Under the pieces are notes generated by a model that ran no database searches, was not told the DNA's origin, and saw nothing but the letters and a program-made list of their open reading frames with translations. A DNA stretch of 50,712 bases from Rhodovulum sp. (GTDB taxonomy: Bacteria; Pseudomonadota; Alphaproteobacteria; Rhodobacterales; Rhodobacteraceae). Positions 16,469-25,052 of the stretch are shown piece after piece. The position numbers and the translations under genes were made by a program. Within the stretch, counting starts at the first letter, position 1, and each line of letters opens with the position of its first letter. The DNA lies in assembly GCA_020637615.1 (NCBI GenBank), contig JACKKC010000020.1, forward strand, positions 1 through 50,712, given 5' to 3'.

Positions 16469-17341
16469 TCACGCCGCGGTGCGCGCCCGTTCCCCCCGCA
16501 GGTTCACCAGATTGCCGAGCACGATCGCGCCGGCGCCGAGGAAGACCACCGGGTCGAAGGGCTCGCCATAGACCAGCATTCCCAGGGTCGCGAGCACCGG
16601 CAGGCGGATGAATTCCATCGGTGCCACCACCGAGGCGGGCGCCCAGGAGAGTGCCGAGGTCAGCGCGTAATGCGCGGTCAGGCCGGTGAGTCCGACCACG
16701 AGGATCCAGGGGGCGAGCCCCGGCGAGGGCAGCGGGATGCCCCCGGGGAGCGCGAGGGCGAGGCTGAAGCAGGATTGCGCCAGCGTCATCCAGAAGAGCA
16801 CGCAAAGCACGCTGTCGAAGCGCATGATCTGCTTGGTATAGATCGTGTTCATGGCAAAGCCGGTGGCGGCGAGCAGCGCCGCTGCCTGACCCGGGCCGAG
16901 CGGCGCAGAGCCGGGGCGCGCGACAATGAGCACGCCGAGGAAGCCGAGCGCGGCCGCGGCGATGCGCGGGCGCGTCAGCTTCTCGGAGAGCAGGACCGGT
17001 GCCAGGAGCGCGACCCAGATCGGGTTGGTGAACTCCAGCGCGGTGAGTTGGGCGAGGGGGATGGTGGCGAGGGCGTAGAACCAGAGGTTCTGGCCGGCGA
17101 AATGGAAAAGGTTGCGCTTGACGTGCAGCCCGGCATGGGCGGTGCGGACCTGGGCGAAGCCCGTGCGGCTGCGGGTGAGGATGGCGGCGACCGTGAGCCA
17201 GCCGATCACCGAGCGATAGAGCATCAGCTCGAAGGTGTTCATCTCGAGCTGGATTTCGCGGCCGGCGACCACCATGGCCGAGAAGGAGGCCACCGCTCCC
17301 AGCATCCAGAGCGCGGCGTAGAGGGGGCGGGAGCGGTCCAT
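16469..17341 (-). CDS. DMT-superfamily (EamA) transporter
   Basis: 290 residues with about ten hydrophobic helices in two similar halves, the EamA arrangement. Motifs such as NLWFYALATIPLAQLTALEFTNPIWV (fourth and fifth helices) and an N-terminal LMLYRSVIGW are typical of exporters of small metabolites. The substrate cannot be told from sequence. It resides in the inner membrane. It starts 68 bases upstream of ppa on the same strand. Confidence 0.9.
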   Translation of the reverse strand: MDRSRPLYAALWMLGAVASFSAMVVAGREIQLEMNTFELMLYRSVIGWLTVAAILTRSRTGFAQVRTAHAGLHVKRNLFHFAGQNLWFYALATIPLAQLTALEFTNPIWVALLAPVLLSEKLTRPRIAAAALGFLGVLIVARPGSAPLGPGQAAALLAATGFAMNTIYTKQIMRFDSVLCVLFWMTLAQSCFSLALALPGGIPLPSPGLAPWILVVGLTGLTAHYALTSALSWAPASVVAPMEFIRLPVLATLGMLVYGEPFDPVVFLGAGAIVLGNLVNLRGERARTAA

Positions 17342-17406
17342 GGCGGCGGGAGTTAGCGGTGCGGCACGAGGTGTGGCAAGGGCTAGTTTCGCCCTGCGCT
17401 AAGGGC

Positions 17407-17437
17407 GCACAATCCGTGCACGAAGCGTGCACAATCC
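17407..17437. promoter_or_regulatory. Possible operator: direct repeats 22 bp apart
   Basis: GCACAATCC occurs at 17407-17415 and 17429-17437, two DNA turns apart, with GTGCAC at 17416-17421 and again at 17427-17432. It lies in the divergent space between the EamA exporter and the DUF1697 gene, 66 bases before the exporter start. It might bind a regulator of either gene; this is pattern only. Confidence 0.25.
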
Positions 17438-17581
17438 ATATTGCGGGCCTCCCCAGCAAGCCGGGCTGCCGGTCTCCGCATCTCCCGCGTCCGGGGAGGT
17501 TTGGGGCCGCCGCCGCGCCTTAGCTGCATTGTCCGGGCGCGCGGCAGCTGGCAGGGTTGCGACAGCCAGACGGGGTTTGCG

Positions 17582-18124
17582 ATGGTGCGCCATGTGGCGC
17601 TGCTCTACAGCGTGGTGCTCGGACCGGGCCGGCGGGTGCGCATGGACGACCTGCGGGCGATGGCCGATGGCCTGGGATTCGACCGGGTGCGGTCGCTGGT
17701 GGCGACCGGCAACCTGGTGTTCGATGCGCCGGCGGCGGATCCGCGGCTCCTGGAACAGCGGCTGGAGACGGCCTTCGCCGCGCGATTCGGGCGGCATGTG
17801 GACATCATCCTCCGCGATTCGTCCCGCTGGCAGCGGCTCATGGCGGGGAATCCGTTTCCGGAGGCGTCCCTGCTTGCGCCCGACAGGGTGGCGGTGCGGG
17901 TGATGCGGGCGCCGGCCGGGGCGGGGGTCCTGGAAGCGCTGGGGTCCTATCGGAGCGGGGACGAGCGCATGGCGCTGGTCGATGGCGATCTCTGGGTGCA
18001 TTTTCCCCATGGCCAGGGTGGCTCGCGGCTGGCGGCGGCGATGAAGCCGCAGCGCGCGGGCGGGCCGGGGACCTTCCGCAACTGGAACACCGTGCGGGGG
18101 ATCGGCGCGATGCTCGAAGCGTGA
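17582..18124 (+). CDS. DUF1697 family protein
   Basis: 180 residues from ATG 17582, beginning VRHVALLYSVVLGPG, with the DUF1697 landmarks MDDLRAMADGLGFDRVRSLVATGNLVF near the N-terminus and a C-terminal TFRNWNTVRGIGAML. The function of this small cytoplasmic family is unknown. The frame is open further upstream, but this ATG gives the family's usual N-terminus. It lies 105 bases before an aldo/keto reductase gene on the same strand. Confidence 0.88.
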   Translation: MVRHVALLYSVVLGPGRRVRMDDLRAMADGLGFDRVRSLVATGNLVFDAPAADPRLLEQRLETAFAARFGRHVDIILRDSSRWQRLMAGNPFPEASLLAPDRVAVRVMRAPAGAGVLEALGSYRSGDERMALVDGDLWVHFPHGQGGSRLAAAMKPQRAGGPGTFRNWNTVRGIGAMLEA

Positions 18125-18229
18125 AAAGGGTCGGGCGCCGCGCGCCGGCGCCGAATCGGGGGAGGACGCGGCGCGGGCAGGGTGCTAGGCCGGAGGCAGC
18201 GGGGCAAGCACGGGAAAAGGGAGAGGCAC

Positions 18230-19285
18230 ATGGAATATCGCCAGCTCGGCCGGTCGGGCCTGAAGGTCTCGGCGCTGGCCTTCGGTACCGCCACCTTCGG
18301 CGGGGTCGGGGCGCTCGCGAAATGGGGCGCGGCGGACACCGCCCAGGCGAGCCGGCTGCTCGACATCTGCCTGGAGGCGGGGATCAACCTGATCGACACC
18401 GCCAATGCCTATTCGCGCGGACGCTCCGAGGAGATACTCGGCGAGGCCATGGCCGGGCGGCGCGAGCGGCTGCTGGTCGCCACCAAGGTGCGCTTCCGGA
18501 TGGGCGAGGGGCCGAACGACCTGGGGCTGTCGCGCGCGCATGTGGTCGCGCAATGCGAGGCGAGCCTGAAGCGGCTCGGGACCGACCGGATCGACCTCTA
18601 CCAGATGCATCAATGGGACGGGCTGACTCCGCTCGAGGAGACGCTCGAGGCCTTCGACACGCTGACCCGCGCCGGCAAGATCCGCTATTCGGGCGTGTCG
18701 AACTTCGCCGGCTGGCAGCTGATGAAGACCATGGCGACGGCGCGGGCCATGGGTGTCGTGCCGCCGGTTTCCCAGCAGATCTATTATTCGCTGGAGAGCC
18801 GGGACGCGGAATACGAGCTGATCCCGGCGGGCATCGACCAGGGGCTCGGCGCGCTGATCTGGAGCCCGCTGGCAGGCGGGCTGCTCTCGGGCAAGTACCG
18901 GCGCGGCAAGGCGCCGGGAGAGGGCGGGCGGCATCTCAACGACTGGCACGAGCCGCCGCTCTCCGACGAGGCGCGGCTTTACGACACGATCGAGGAACTC
19001 GTGGCCATCGCGGACGGCCGCGGCGCCTCGGCGGCGGAGGTGGCGCTGGCCTGGCTGCTCGGGCGACAGGGGGTCGCCTCGGTCATTCTCGGTGCCCGGA
19101 CCGAAGACCAGCTGCGCCGCAATCTCGGCGCGGCGGATCTGGTGCTGGCGGCGGCGGAGCGGGAGCGGCTCGACCGGGTCAGCCTGCCGCGGCTGATCTA
19201 CCCGCATTGGCACCAGCAGCGGACGATCCCCGACCGGCTCGGGCCGGCGGCGGCGAGCCTGATCGAGGGGCATCCGGCGGAATAG
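18230..19285 (+). CDS. Aldo/keto reductase
   Basis: A 351-residue NADPH-dependent (beta/alpha)8-barrel oxidoreductase. The catalytic tetrad is visible as D56 and Y61 (IDTANAYSRG), K86 (ATKVRF) and H127 (LYQMHQWDG). The cofactor-binding end has WSPLAGGLLSGKY and SVILGARTEDQLRRNL. ATG 18230 is preceded by GGGAGAGG. Members reduce a wide range of aldehydes and ketones and the substrate is not predictable here. Confidence 0.93.
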   Translation: MEYRQLGRSGLKVSALAFGTATFGGVGALAKWGAADTAQASRLLDICLEAGINLIDTANAYSRGRSEEILGEAMAGRRERLLVATKVRFRMGEGPNDLGLSRAHVVAQCEASLKRLGTDRIDLYQMHQWDGLTPLEETLEAFDTLTRAGKIRYSGVSNFAGWQLMKTMATARAMGVVPPVSQQIYYSLESRDAEYELIPAGIDQGLGALIWSPLAGGLLSGKYRRGKAPGEGGRHLNDWHEPPLSDEARLYDTIEELVAIADGRGASAAEVALAWLLGRQGVASVILGARTEDQLRRNLGAADLVLAAAERERLDRVSLPRLIYPHWHQQRTIPDRLGPAAASLIEGHPAE

Positions 19286-19418
19286 GCGGCAGGCGCTGCA
19301 GGCCGATGGCGGTACGGTCCTTCCGCCGGTCGCCACCGGTCGATCGGGTGGGTCCCGGACCGTGGAACTGCATCCGGCAACGCGCCCCTCTGCCCGAATT
19401 CCGGGTGCACCCAGCGCC

Positions 19419-19490
19419 ACCATCCCGCCCGACGGGCGCTCCGCGCCCGCCCGGGTCGGGCGCTGCCCTCGCCGCGTGGTGGGGCGGTCG
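19419..19490. repeat. Degenerate hairpin repeat, copy 1
   Basis: ACCATCCCGCC at 19419-19429 can pair imperfectly (one mismatch, two wobbles) with GGTGGGGCGGT ending at 19488. The interior has GGGCGCTGCCCT. The same layout occurs at 28273-28323, sharing GGGCG(C/T)TGCCCT and a closing GTGG(C/T)GGG(A/G)CGGTCG. It lies about 130 bases after the aldo/keto reductase stop. The surrounding interval 19286-19578 holds no recognisable gene. Confidence 0.45.
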
Positions 19491-19578
19491 ATGAAGAAAG
19501 AATGGGCGCCGGATGTGATAACCTTGGGAGGCGCCGGGGAGGGGCTTGCCGCGGCCGTTCGGCGGCGGGTGGCCGGGA

Positions 19579-20322
19579 TCAGGTGGCGCCGGCCAGGGCC
19601 TCGGCCTCGCGGGCGAGCCAGGCCCGGAGGGCGGCGGGGTCGGGCGCGCGAAAGGATGCGGCGGTGGTGCCGGGGCCGATCTTGACGCCGATGCCGCCGA
19701 GCGCCTCGGCGGCGGCGATGGCGTCCTCGTCGGTGGTATCGTCGCCGAACATGAGCGGCCGACGTCCGGCGAAGGGCGGGTCCGCGGCCATGCGGCGCAG
19801 GGCGGCGCCCTTGTGCGCTGTTTGCGGCTTGACCTCGACGACCATCTTGCCGGCCTGGCGGATATGGCCGGGGAGCCTTACGGCGGCTTCGGCGGCGGCG
19901 GCGAGGCAGGCGGCCTCGGCCTCGGGCGCGGCGCGGTAGTGGAGCGCGGCCACCGGGCCCTTGAGCTCTAGCCGCACGCCGGGGTGTCGCGCAACCGCGC
20001 GCAGGGGCGCGAGCAGGGTCTCGGGCGGCGGCGGTGGCGGGTCGGGCGGTGCGGCGTGGGGGGCGAGGATCTCCAGCCCGTGCCCGCCGGCGCGCCAGAG
20101 CGCATCCGGGGTGCGGCGGGCGAGATCGCGCAGGTCGCGGCCGCTGAGGAGTGCCACGGCGCCGCCGAGGCGCTCGGCGATGGTGCGGAGCGCCGCCTCG
20201 GTGGCGGTGTCGAGCCGGATGGCGTCGGGGTCCGGGCCGAGCTCGGCGAGCGTGCCGTCAAAGTCGAGAAAGAGCGCGTCCCCTGGCGCGAGTCGCAGCG
20301 CCGCGAGATCGCCCCGGTTCAC
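19579..20322 (-). CDS. otsB: Trehalose-6-phosphate phosphatase
   Basis: 247 residues from GTG 20322, whose GTGA overlaps the otsA stop. It is a HAD-type phosphatase converting trehalose 6-phosphate to trehalose: DFDGTLAE with nucleophile D20 and D22, SGRDLRDL as motif II, a Lys motif in KMVVEVKPQTAHKGAAL, and FGDDTTDEDA as motif III/IV. A proline run (PPDPPPPPPE) lies between core and cap. The trehalose made with otsA is an osmoprotectant and stress solute. Confidence 0.93.
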   Translation of the reverse strand: MNRGDLAALRLAPGDALFLDFDGTLAELGPDPDAIRLDTATEAALRTIAERLGGAVALLSGRDLRDLARRTPDALWRAGGHGLEILAPHAAPPDPPPPPPETLLAPLRAVARHPGVRLELKGPVAALHYRAAPEAEAACLAAAAEAAVRLPGHIRQAGKMVVEVKPQTAHKGAALRRMAADPPFAGRRPLMFGDDTTDEDAIAAAEALGGIGVKIGPGTTAASFRAPDPAALRAWLAREAEALAGAT

Positions 20323-21698
20323 CCGTCGGTCCGGATCGCGTCGAGCGCCGCGAGGAATTCGTTGCGCCACCAGGCGATGTCCTTCTCGCGCACTGCGGCG
20401 TTCAGCGCCTCCCATCGCGCGCGGCGGTCCTCGACGGGCATGACGATGGCGGCGTGGATCGCGTCGGCGGTGGCCATGATGTCATGGGGATTCACCAGGA
20501 CCGCGCCGGCGAGCTGCTCGGCGGCGCCGGCGAACTCCGAGAGCACCAGCGCGCCCGGGTCCTCGGGATCCTGGGCGGCGACGAATTCCTTGGCGACGAG
20601 GTTCATGCCGTCGTAGAGCGGCGTCACCAGCCCCACCCTCGCCAGCCGGTAGAGGCCCGAGAGCGCGGCACGGGGGTAGCTCCGCGCGAGATAGCGGATC
20701 GGCACCCAGTCGAGATCGGCATGGTCGCCGTTGATGCGGCCGGTGAGGCGGTCCAACTGCTCGCGGAGGTCCTGATAGGCGTCCACCGCCTCGCGCGAGG
20801 GCGGCGCGATCTGCAGAAAGCTCACCCGCCCCTGCAGTTCCTCGTGGTCGTCGAGCATGCGGCCGAAGGCCTCCATGCGCTGGGGCAGCCCCTTGGAGTA
20901 ATCCATGCGGTCGACGCCGATCACCAGCGAGCGGTTGTCGATGATCTTGCCGAGCCGGCTGGCGGCGGAGCGGCCCTCCTCGCTCTCGGCGAGGGCGGCG
21001 ATCTCCTCGGCGTCGATGCCGATGGGGAAGGAGGCGGTGCGAAGGGTCCGGTCGAAGACCGTGATCGCGCCGCCGGGCTCGACGCTCGCGCTGCAATACT
21101 CGGTGAGGTAGCGGCGGAAGTTCGCGGTGTCGCGGTCGGTCTGGAAGCCTACGAGGTCGAAGGCGCAGAGCGCGCGGGCGAGGCGCTGGTGCTGCGGCAG
21201 GGCGGTGAAGATCTCCGGCGCGGGAAAGGGGATGTGCAGGAAGAATCCCATCGGCCCGTCCCAGCCGGACTGGCGCATTTCCTGGCCCAGCATGAGGAAA
21301 TGGTAGTCGTGCACCCAGACGGTGTCGTCGGGCCGGGTCAGCTGCGCCAGCACGCGGCCGAAGCGGCGGTTGACCTTCTCGTAGCTGGCGAAATCGTGCT
21401 CATCGAACTGCGCGAGATCGACGCGGTAGTGGAACACCGGCCAGAGCGCGCGATTGGCATAGCCGAGGTAGTAACCCTGGAGCTCGCCCTCGGTAAGGTC
21501 GGCGAGGGCGAAGTCGACGTTGCCTTCGGCGAAGAGGCGCACGCCGCGCGTCTCGCGCTCGACCGTGTCGCCGGACCAGCCGAACCAGACGCCGCCGCGC
21601 TCGCTGAGCGCATCCCAGAGCGCAACCGCGAGCCCGCCGACCGGAGGCGCGCCCGGGCTGGCGGTGCGATTCGAGGCGACGATGAGGCGACCCTTCAC
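20319..21698 (-). CDS. otsA: Trehalose-6-phosphate synthase
   Basis: A GT20 glycosyltransferase joining UDP-glucose and glucose 6-phosphate. From GTG 21698 the N-terminus is KGRLIVASNRTASPG, matching the family. A TTG at 21734 is an in-frame alternative and no strong ribosome site marks either. Conserved blocks are GGLAVALW, YYLGYANRALWPVFHYR, VWVHDYHFL (catalytic-site Asp), GFFLHIPFP, VDRMDYSKGLPQR (phosphate-binding Arg and Lys) and DGMNLVAKEF. It is translationally coupled to otsB. The predicted product is 459 residues, close to the E. coli enzyme. Confidence 0.93.
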   Translation of the reverse strand: MKGRLIVASNRTASPGAPPVGGLAVALWDALSERGGVWFGWSGDTVERETRGVRLFAEGNVDFALADLTEGELQGYYLGYANRALWPVFHYRVDLAQFDEHDFASYEKVNRRFGRVLAQLTRPDDTVWVHDYHFLMLGQEMRQSGWDGPMGFFLHIPFPAPEIFTALPQHQRLARALCAFDLVGFQTDRDTANFRRYLTEYCSASVEPGGAITVFDRTLRTASFPIGIDAEEIAALAESEEGRSAASRLGKIIDNRSLVIGVDRMDYSKGLPQRMEAFGRMLDDHEELQGRVSFLQIAPPSREAVDAYQDLREQLDRLTGRINGDHADLDWVPIRYLARSYPRAALSGLYRLARVGLVTPLYDGMNLVAKEFVAAQDPEDPGALVLSEFAGAAEQLAGAVLVNPHDIMATADAIHAAIVMPVEDRRARWEALNAAVREKDIAWWRNEFLAALDAIRTDG

Positions 21699-21794
21699 GA
21701 GATGCAGAAGACGCCACCCGGGCCGGGAAGGCAAGCCCGCTGCGGCAGGTGGTGGGAGGCTGGCGTCCGGAGGGCCGCTCGCCGCGGCGGTCGG

Positions 21795-22088
21795 TCAGGC
21801 CGGCCGGCCGGCCGCGGGCAGCAGGCGCGCCTCGGCGATCAGCGCGGTCAGGACTGCCACGTGGCGCTGGATGCTGTAGGTCGCCTCGCCCGAGGTGCGG
21901 TTGCTCTCCAGGCGGTTCTCCTCGGCGATCAGGCTGTCGAGGGCCGGCCGGTTCGCCTGGAAGCGTACGGTGCGCAGGAGCCGCCGCAGGTCGCGTTCGC
22001 GGCGGTAGTCCACGACCCCGGCGCGGGCGGCGCGGATCAGGATCTTGGGGCGGCGCAGGGCGGTGAGCACGGAGGCGAAATCGGTCAT
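21795..22088 (-). CDS. DUF6477 family protein
   Basis: 97 residues, MTDFASVLTALRRPKILIRAAR then DYRRERDLRRLL and a C-terminal YSIQRHVAVLTALIAEARLL, the pattern of the DUF6477 family found in Rhodobacterales. ATG 22088 is chosen because GAGGGA lies about nine bases upstream; ATG 22103 overlaps that site. Function unknown. It is divergent from the DUF6456 gene across a 250-base AT-rich spacer. Confidence 0.8.
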   Translation of the reverse strand: MTDFASVLTALRRPKILIRAARAGVVDYRRERDLRRLLRTVRFQANRPALDSLIAEENRLESNRTSGEATYSIQRHVAVLTALIAEARLLPAAGRPA

Positions 22089-22219
22089 CTTCTGGTCCCT
22101 CATCGGCTTTCGTCGTGGGGGTATAATCGCTCAGGTTGTGGCCTGTTGCTCGAATTTCGTTTACACCGAACGGTGGCCTTGACTCATAAACCACCAGAAC
22201 AATTCGCTTTTTGTTCCAT

Positions 22220-22248
22220 TTAAGGTTTCTTTCACGAATCAACCTTAA
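22220..22248. promoter_or_regulatory. Inverted repeat in the DUF6477/DUF6456 divergent promoter region
   Basis: TTAAGGTT (22220-22227) and AACCTTAA (22241-22248) form a perfect eight-base inverted repeat with a 13-base spacer. GAATC (22236-22240), a GANTC site of the CcrM methyltransferase type, lies in the spacer and touches the right arm. The interval 22104-22338 is markedly AT-rich for this genome. It could be a shared operator for both divergent genes. Confidence 0.45.
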
Positions 22249-22338
22249 GTAGATTTTTGCGAAAATTGCAGCGATTGAGGTATCTGCCGTGACCTTCAAT
22301 CCCGAGGCTTTTCAAGAAGCATCGCATGGTGTCTGGCC

Positions 22339-23454
22339 ATGGTAGCGCGACTGCCGGAGTGGATTCCGGACTGCGCGCTCACCTATCTCGCCCACACCGC
22401 CGGGGGGCTTCCGATCCGGGCTCTCGCCCGGGCCAAGGGCTGTCATGCCTCCACGGTTTTGCGCCAGATCCGGCGCCTCGAGGCCCGGCGGGACGATCCG
22501 CTGGTCGACGAGGCGCTGGAGAGCCTCGCGCGCGTCGCAACCGCCGAATCCGTTCGTTCCGCCGTATCCAGGGAGTTTGCATCCATGCCCAAGCCGGCCG
22601 TCTCGCCGAAGTCCGACCCCGACCCGCGCATCGAGCGCGAGGCGCGCCGCATCCTGCGCCGCCTCTGCGAGAAGGGCGCCATCCTCGCGGTCTCGCCGGA
22701 GATGGAAAAGGCCGTCGTGCTGCGGGAGGTGGTGCCGGGTCGGCAGAACCGGATCGCCGTGGTCGATCGCGACGTGGCCCATGCCTTCGCGCTGCAGGAC
22801 TGGATCACCTGCAACCGCGCGGGCAAGATCGCCTGCTACGAGATCACCGCGGCGGGGCGCGCGGCGCTCAAGCGGCTGCTGACCGACGAGCGGCAGGCGC
22901 GGGCCGCCAAGGACGGCTTCGCCGAGGCGCCGAGCCCGTTCCAGGAGCAGCATCGCCTCTATGCCGAGCGCACGGTCATGGCGAGCGACGGCTCGGGCGA
23001 GCGCACCCTGCGCTTCAATCTCGCCGAGAGCCCGCTTTCGGTCCTGGGCCGCAAGCGCGACAAGGGCGGCGAGGCCTATCTCACGCCGGACCTGATCGAG
23101 GCGGGCGAGCGGCTGCGCGAGGATTTCGAACTGGCGCAGATGGGGCCGCGCACGACCCAGAACTGGGAGCGGTTCCTGACCGCGGGCGGGCGCGATTCGG
23201 CGCCCGTGCCCCGCGGGCCGGCCGAAGGCCCCTCGGATGCCCGCGTGCGGGTCGCCAAGGCGCTCGAGGCGCTGGGGCCGGGGCTATCGGACATCGTGTT
23301 CCGCATCTGCTGCTTCCTGGAAGGCCTTGAAACGGCAGAAAAACGTCTTGGCTGGTCAGCGCGTTCCGGCAAGATCGTGCTCAAGATCGCGCTGGAGCGT
23401 CTGGCGATCCACTACCAGATCCCGGCGGTTCGGCCGCTTCGCAAGGCGGTGTGA
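22339..23454 (+). CDS. DUF6456 domain protein with N-terminal helix-turn-helix
   Basis: 371 residues. The N-terminus resembles a helix-turn-helix: LPIRALARAKGCHASTVLRQ with IRRLEARR following. The middle includes RIEREARRILRRLCEKGAILAV and a second wing-like segment. The C-terminal region (DIVFRICCFLEGLETAEKRLGWSARSGKIVLKIALERLAIHY) is the DUF6456 signature. It is likely a DNA-binding protein conserved in Rhodobacterales; target unknown. It is divergent from the DUF6477 gene. Its TGA abuts the tpiA stop codon on the other strand, forming TGATCA. Confidence 0.85.
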   Translation: MVARLPEWIPDCALTYLAHTAGGLPIRALARAKGCHASTVLRQIRRLEARRDDPLVDEALESLARVATAESVRSAVSREFASMPKPAVSPKSDPDPRIEREARRILRRLCEKGAILAVSPEMEKAVVLREVVPGRQNRIAVVDRDVAHAFALQDWITCNRAGKIACYEITAAGRAALKRLLTDERQARAAKDGFAEAPSPFQEQHRLYAERTVMASDGSGERTLRFNLAESPLSVLGRKRDKGGEAYLTPDLIEAGERLREDFELAQMGPRTTQNWERFLTAGGRDSAPVPRGPAEGPSDARVRVAKALEALGPGLSDIVFRICCFLEGLETAEKRLGWSARSGKIVLKIALERLAIHYQIPAVRPLRKAV

Positions 23455-24189
23455 TCAGCCGGCGGCGGCGACGATCGCGCCGAAATCCTCGGCCTTGAGC
23501 GACGCGCCGCCGATCAGCCCGCCGTCGACATTGCCGACCGCGAAGATCTCCTTCGCATTGCCCGGCTTGACCGATCCGCCGTAGAGCAGGCGGATCGCCG
23601 CGCCGGGCTCGGCGCCGAAGCGCTCGATCAGCCGGGCGCGCAGGAAATCGTGCATCTCGCCGATCTCGGCCAGGGACGGGGTGCGCCCGGTGCCGATCGC
23701 CCAGACCGGCTCGTAGGCGATGACGAGGCCGGCGGGGTCGGCCTCCGGGGGCAGGGAGCCGGCGAGCTGCCCGCCGACCACCTCCAGCGCCCGGCCGGCG
23801 TCGCGCTGGGATTCGGTCTCGCCGACGCAGACGATGGCGGTCAGCCCGGCCCGGGCGGCGGCGGCGGCCTTGGCCGCCACCAGCGCATCGGTCTCGCCGT
23901 GATCGGTCCGGCGCTCGGAATGGCCGAGGATCACCGCCTCCGCGCCGGCATCGCGCAGCATCTCCGCCGAGATGTCGCCGGTATGGGCGCCGCTGGCCTC
24001 GGGATGGCAATCCTGCCCGCCGAGCGCCGTGCCGCGGCCGGCGAGCCCTGCGATCAGCGTGGCGGGCGGGCAGACCAGCACGTCGCAGGCCGGCGCCGGA
24101 TGGGCGCGGCGAAAGGCCTCGAGCATCTCCGCAGAGGCGGCGAGACCGTTCATCTTCCAGTTTCCGGCGACGAGTTTGCGAGGCGGCAT
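23455..24189 (-). CDS. tpiA: Triose-phosphate isomerase
   Basis: 244 residues, the usual length, interconverting dihydroxyacetone phosphate and glyceraldehyde 3-phosphate. N10 and K12 (GNWKMNG), H90 (ILGHSERR) and E160 (IAYEPVWAIGTG) are the catalytic residues, with the flexible loop WAIGTGRTPS and phosphate-binding GGSVKPGN and LIGGASL. ATG 24189 is preceded by GCAGGAG. The frame is open for 30 codons upstream but without family match. Confidence 0.97.
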   Translation of the reverse strand: MPPRKLVAGNWKMNGLAASAEMLEAFRRAHPAPACDVLVCPPATLIAGLAGRGTALGGQDCHPEASGAHTGDISAEMLRDAGAEAVILGHSERRTDHGETDALVAAKAAAAARAGLTAIVCVGETESQRDAGRALEVVGGQLAGSLPPEADPAGLVIAYEPVWAIGTGRTPSLAEIGEMHDFLRARLIERFGAEPGAAIRLLYGGSVKPGNAKEIFAVGNVDGGLIGGASLKAEDFGAIVAAAG

Positions 24190-24311
24190 GTGCGGCTCCT
24201 GCTGCTGCGGCGCGCCCACCGCCGTCTTCGTCCGGCCCGGTCGGAAGACAGGGGGCGAGGTGGCGCGGCGGCGAGCCAAACGGGACGGGGCGTGGTAGCA
24301 GAGGCTTCGGC

Positions 24312-24644
24312 TCAGGGGAAGCCGCCGCTCGCGGCCAGCGCGCGCCGTGCCCAGTCGCAGGCGGCCTCCGGGTCGTCGATGGCGGCGTCCGGAAGGGTCC
24401 AGTAGCCCATGCGCGTGGACTTGCCGGCCCTGTCGTAGGCGAATTGCTCGGAACCCTCTTCGGCCAGCGCCTCGGCGAGCGGTCCGGAGGCCTTGAGGTA
24501 GATTCGGTCCTCGGGCCCGACGATCGCAAAGATCCGGCCCGCGGAATAGATCGCGAGCCCGCCCATCATCGCGCGGGCGGTCACGGCCCCGAGATCGGCG
24601 AAGAGCTCCAGGACGAAGGCGCGCGTCCCGGAGGAGACGGCCAC
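24312..24644 (-). CDS. TfoX/Sxy N-terminal-domain protein
   Basis: 110 residues with the TfoX_N pattern: LFADLGAVTARAMMGGLAIYSAGRIFAIV, then YLKASGP, and a C-terminal YWTLPDAAIDDPEAACDWARRAL. TfoX/Sxy full proteins control competence in gammaproteobacteria. Stand-alone N-terminal-domain proteins in alphaproteobacteria have no assigned role. It begins one base after the stop of the IscA-like gene, so the two are likely co-transcribed. Confidence 0.85.
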   Translation of the reverse strand: MAVSSGTRAFVLELFADLGAVTARAMMGGLAIYSAGRIFAIVGPEDRIYLKASGPLAEALAEEGSEQFAYDRAGKSTRMGYWTLPDAAIDDPEAACDWARRALAASGGFP

Positions 24645-24645
24645 G

Positions 24646-24996
24646 TCAGGTCCCTGCGAACTTGATCGATTCGCCGCAGCCGCAGGCCTCGGTCACATTG
24701 GGGTTGTTGAAGCGGAAGCCGGATTCGATCAGGCCGTTGGCGTAATCGATCTCGGTGCCGAAGAGGAACATCTGCGCCATGGGGGCGATCATCACCCGCG
24801 CGCCGTTGGTCTCGACCACCTCGTCGTGCGGCGCGATCTCGTCGACGTATTCCATGGTGTATTCCATGCCGGCGCAGCCGCCCTTCTTGACGCCGATGCG
24901 CAGGCCCTTGCTGCCGCCCCGCGCCATGAGGCGCAGGATCTGGTTCTGGGCGGCCTCGGTGAGGGTCACGGGCGGCTTGCCGGGAATGCCGAACAT
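24646..24996 (-). CDS. HesB/IscA-family iron-sulfur cluster carrier
   Basis: 116 residues of the A-type carrier family, which receives Fe-S clusters and passes them to apoproteins. The three ligand cysteines are C41 (KKGGCAGMEY), C105 and C107 (EACGCGES). Others in the fold are LTEAAQNQI and GLRIGVKKGGC. ATG 24996 is the family start. It is one base before the TfoX-like gene. A SufT-like gene lies 1.6 kb upstream on the same strand, fitting an Fe-S context. Assignment to SufA, IscA or ErpA is not made. Confidence 0.93.
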   Translation of the reverse strand: MFGIPGKPPVTLTEAAQNQILRLMARGGSKGLRIGVKKGGCAGMEYTMEYVDEIAPHDEVVETNGARVMIAPMAQMFLFGTEIDYANGLIESGFRFNNPNVTEACGCGESIKFAGT

Positions 24997-25052
24997 CGCT
25001 GGGCGGTTCCTGTTGCTTTCGAGGTTCAAGGTAGTGCGCCGGGCTGTCCCGC

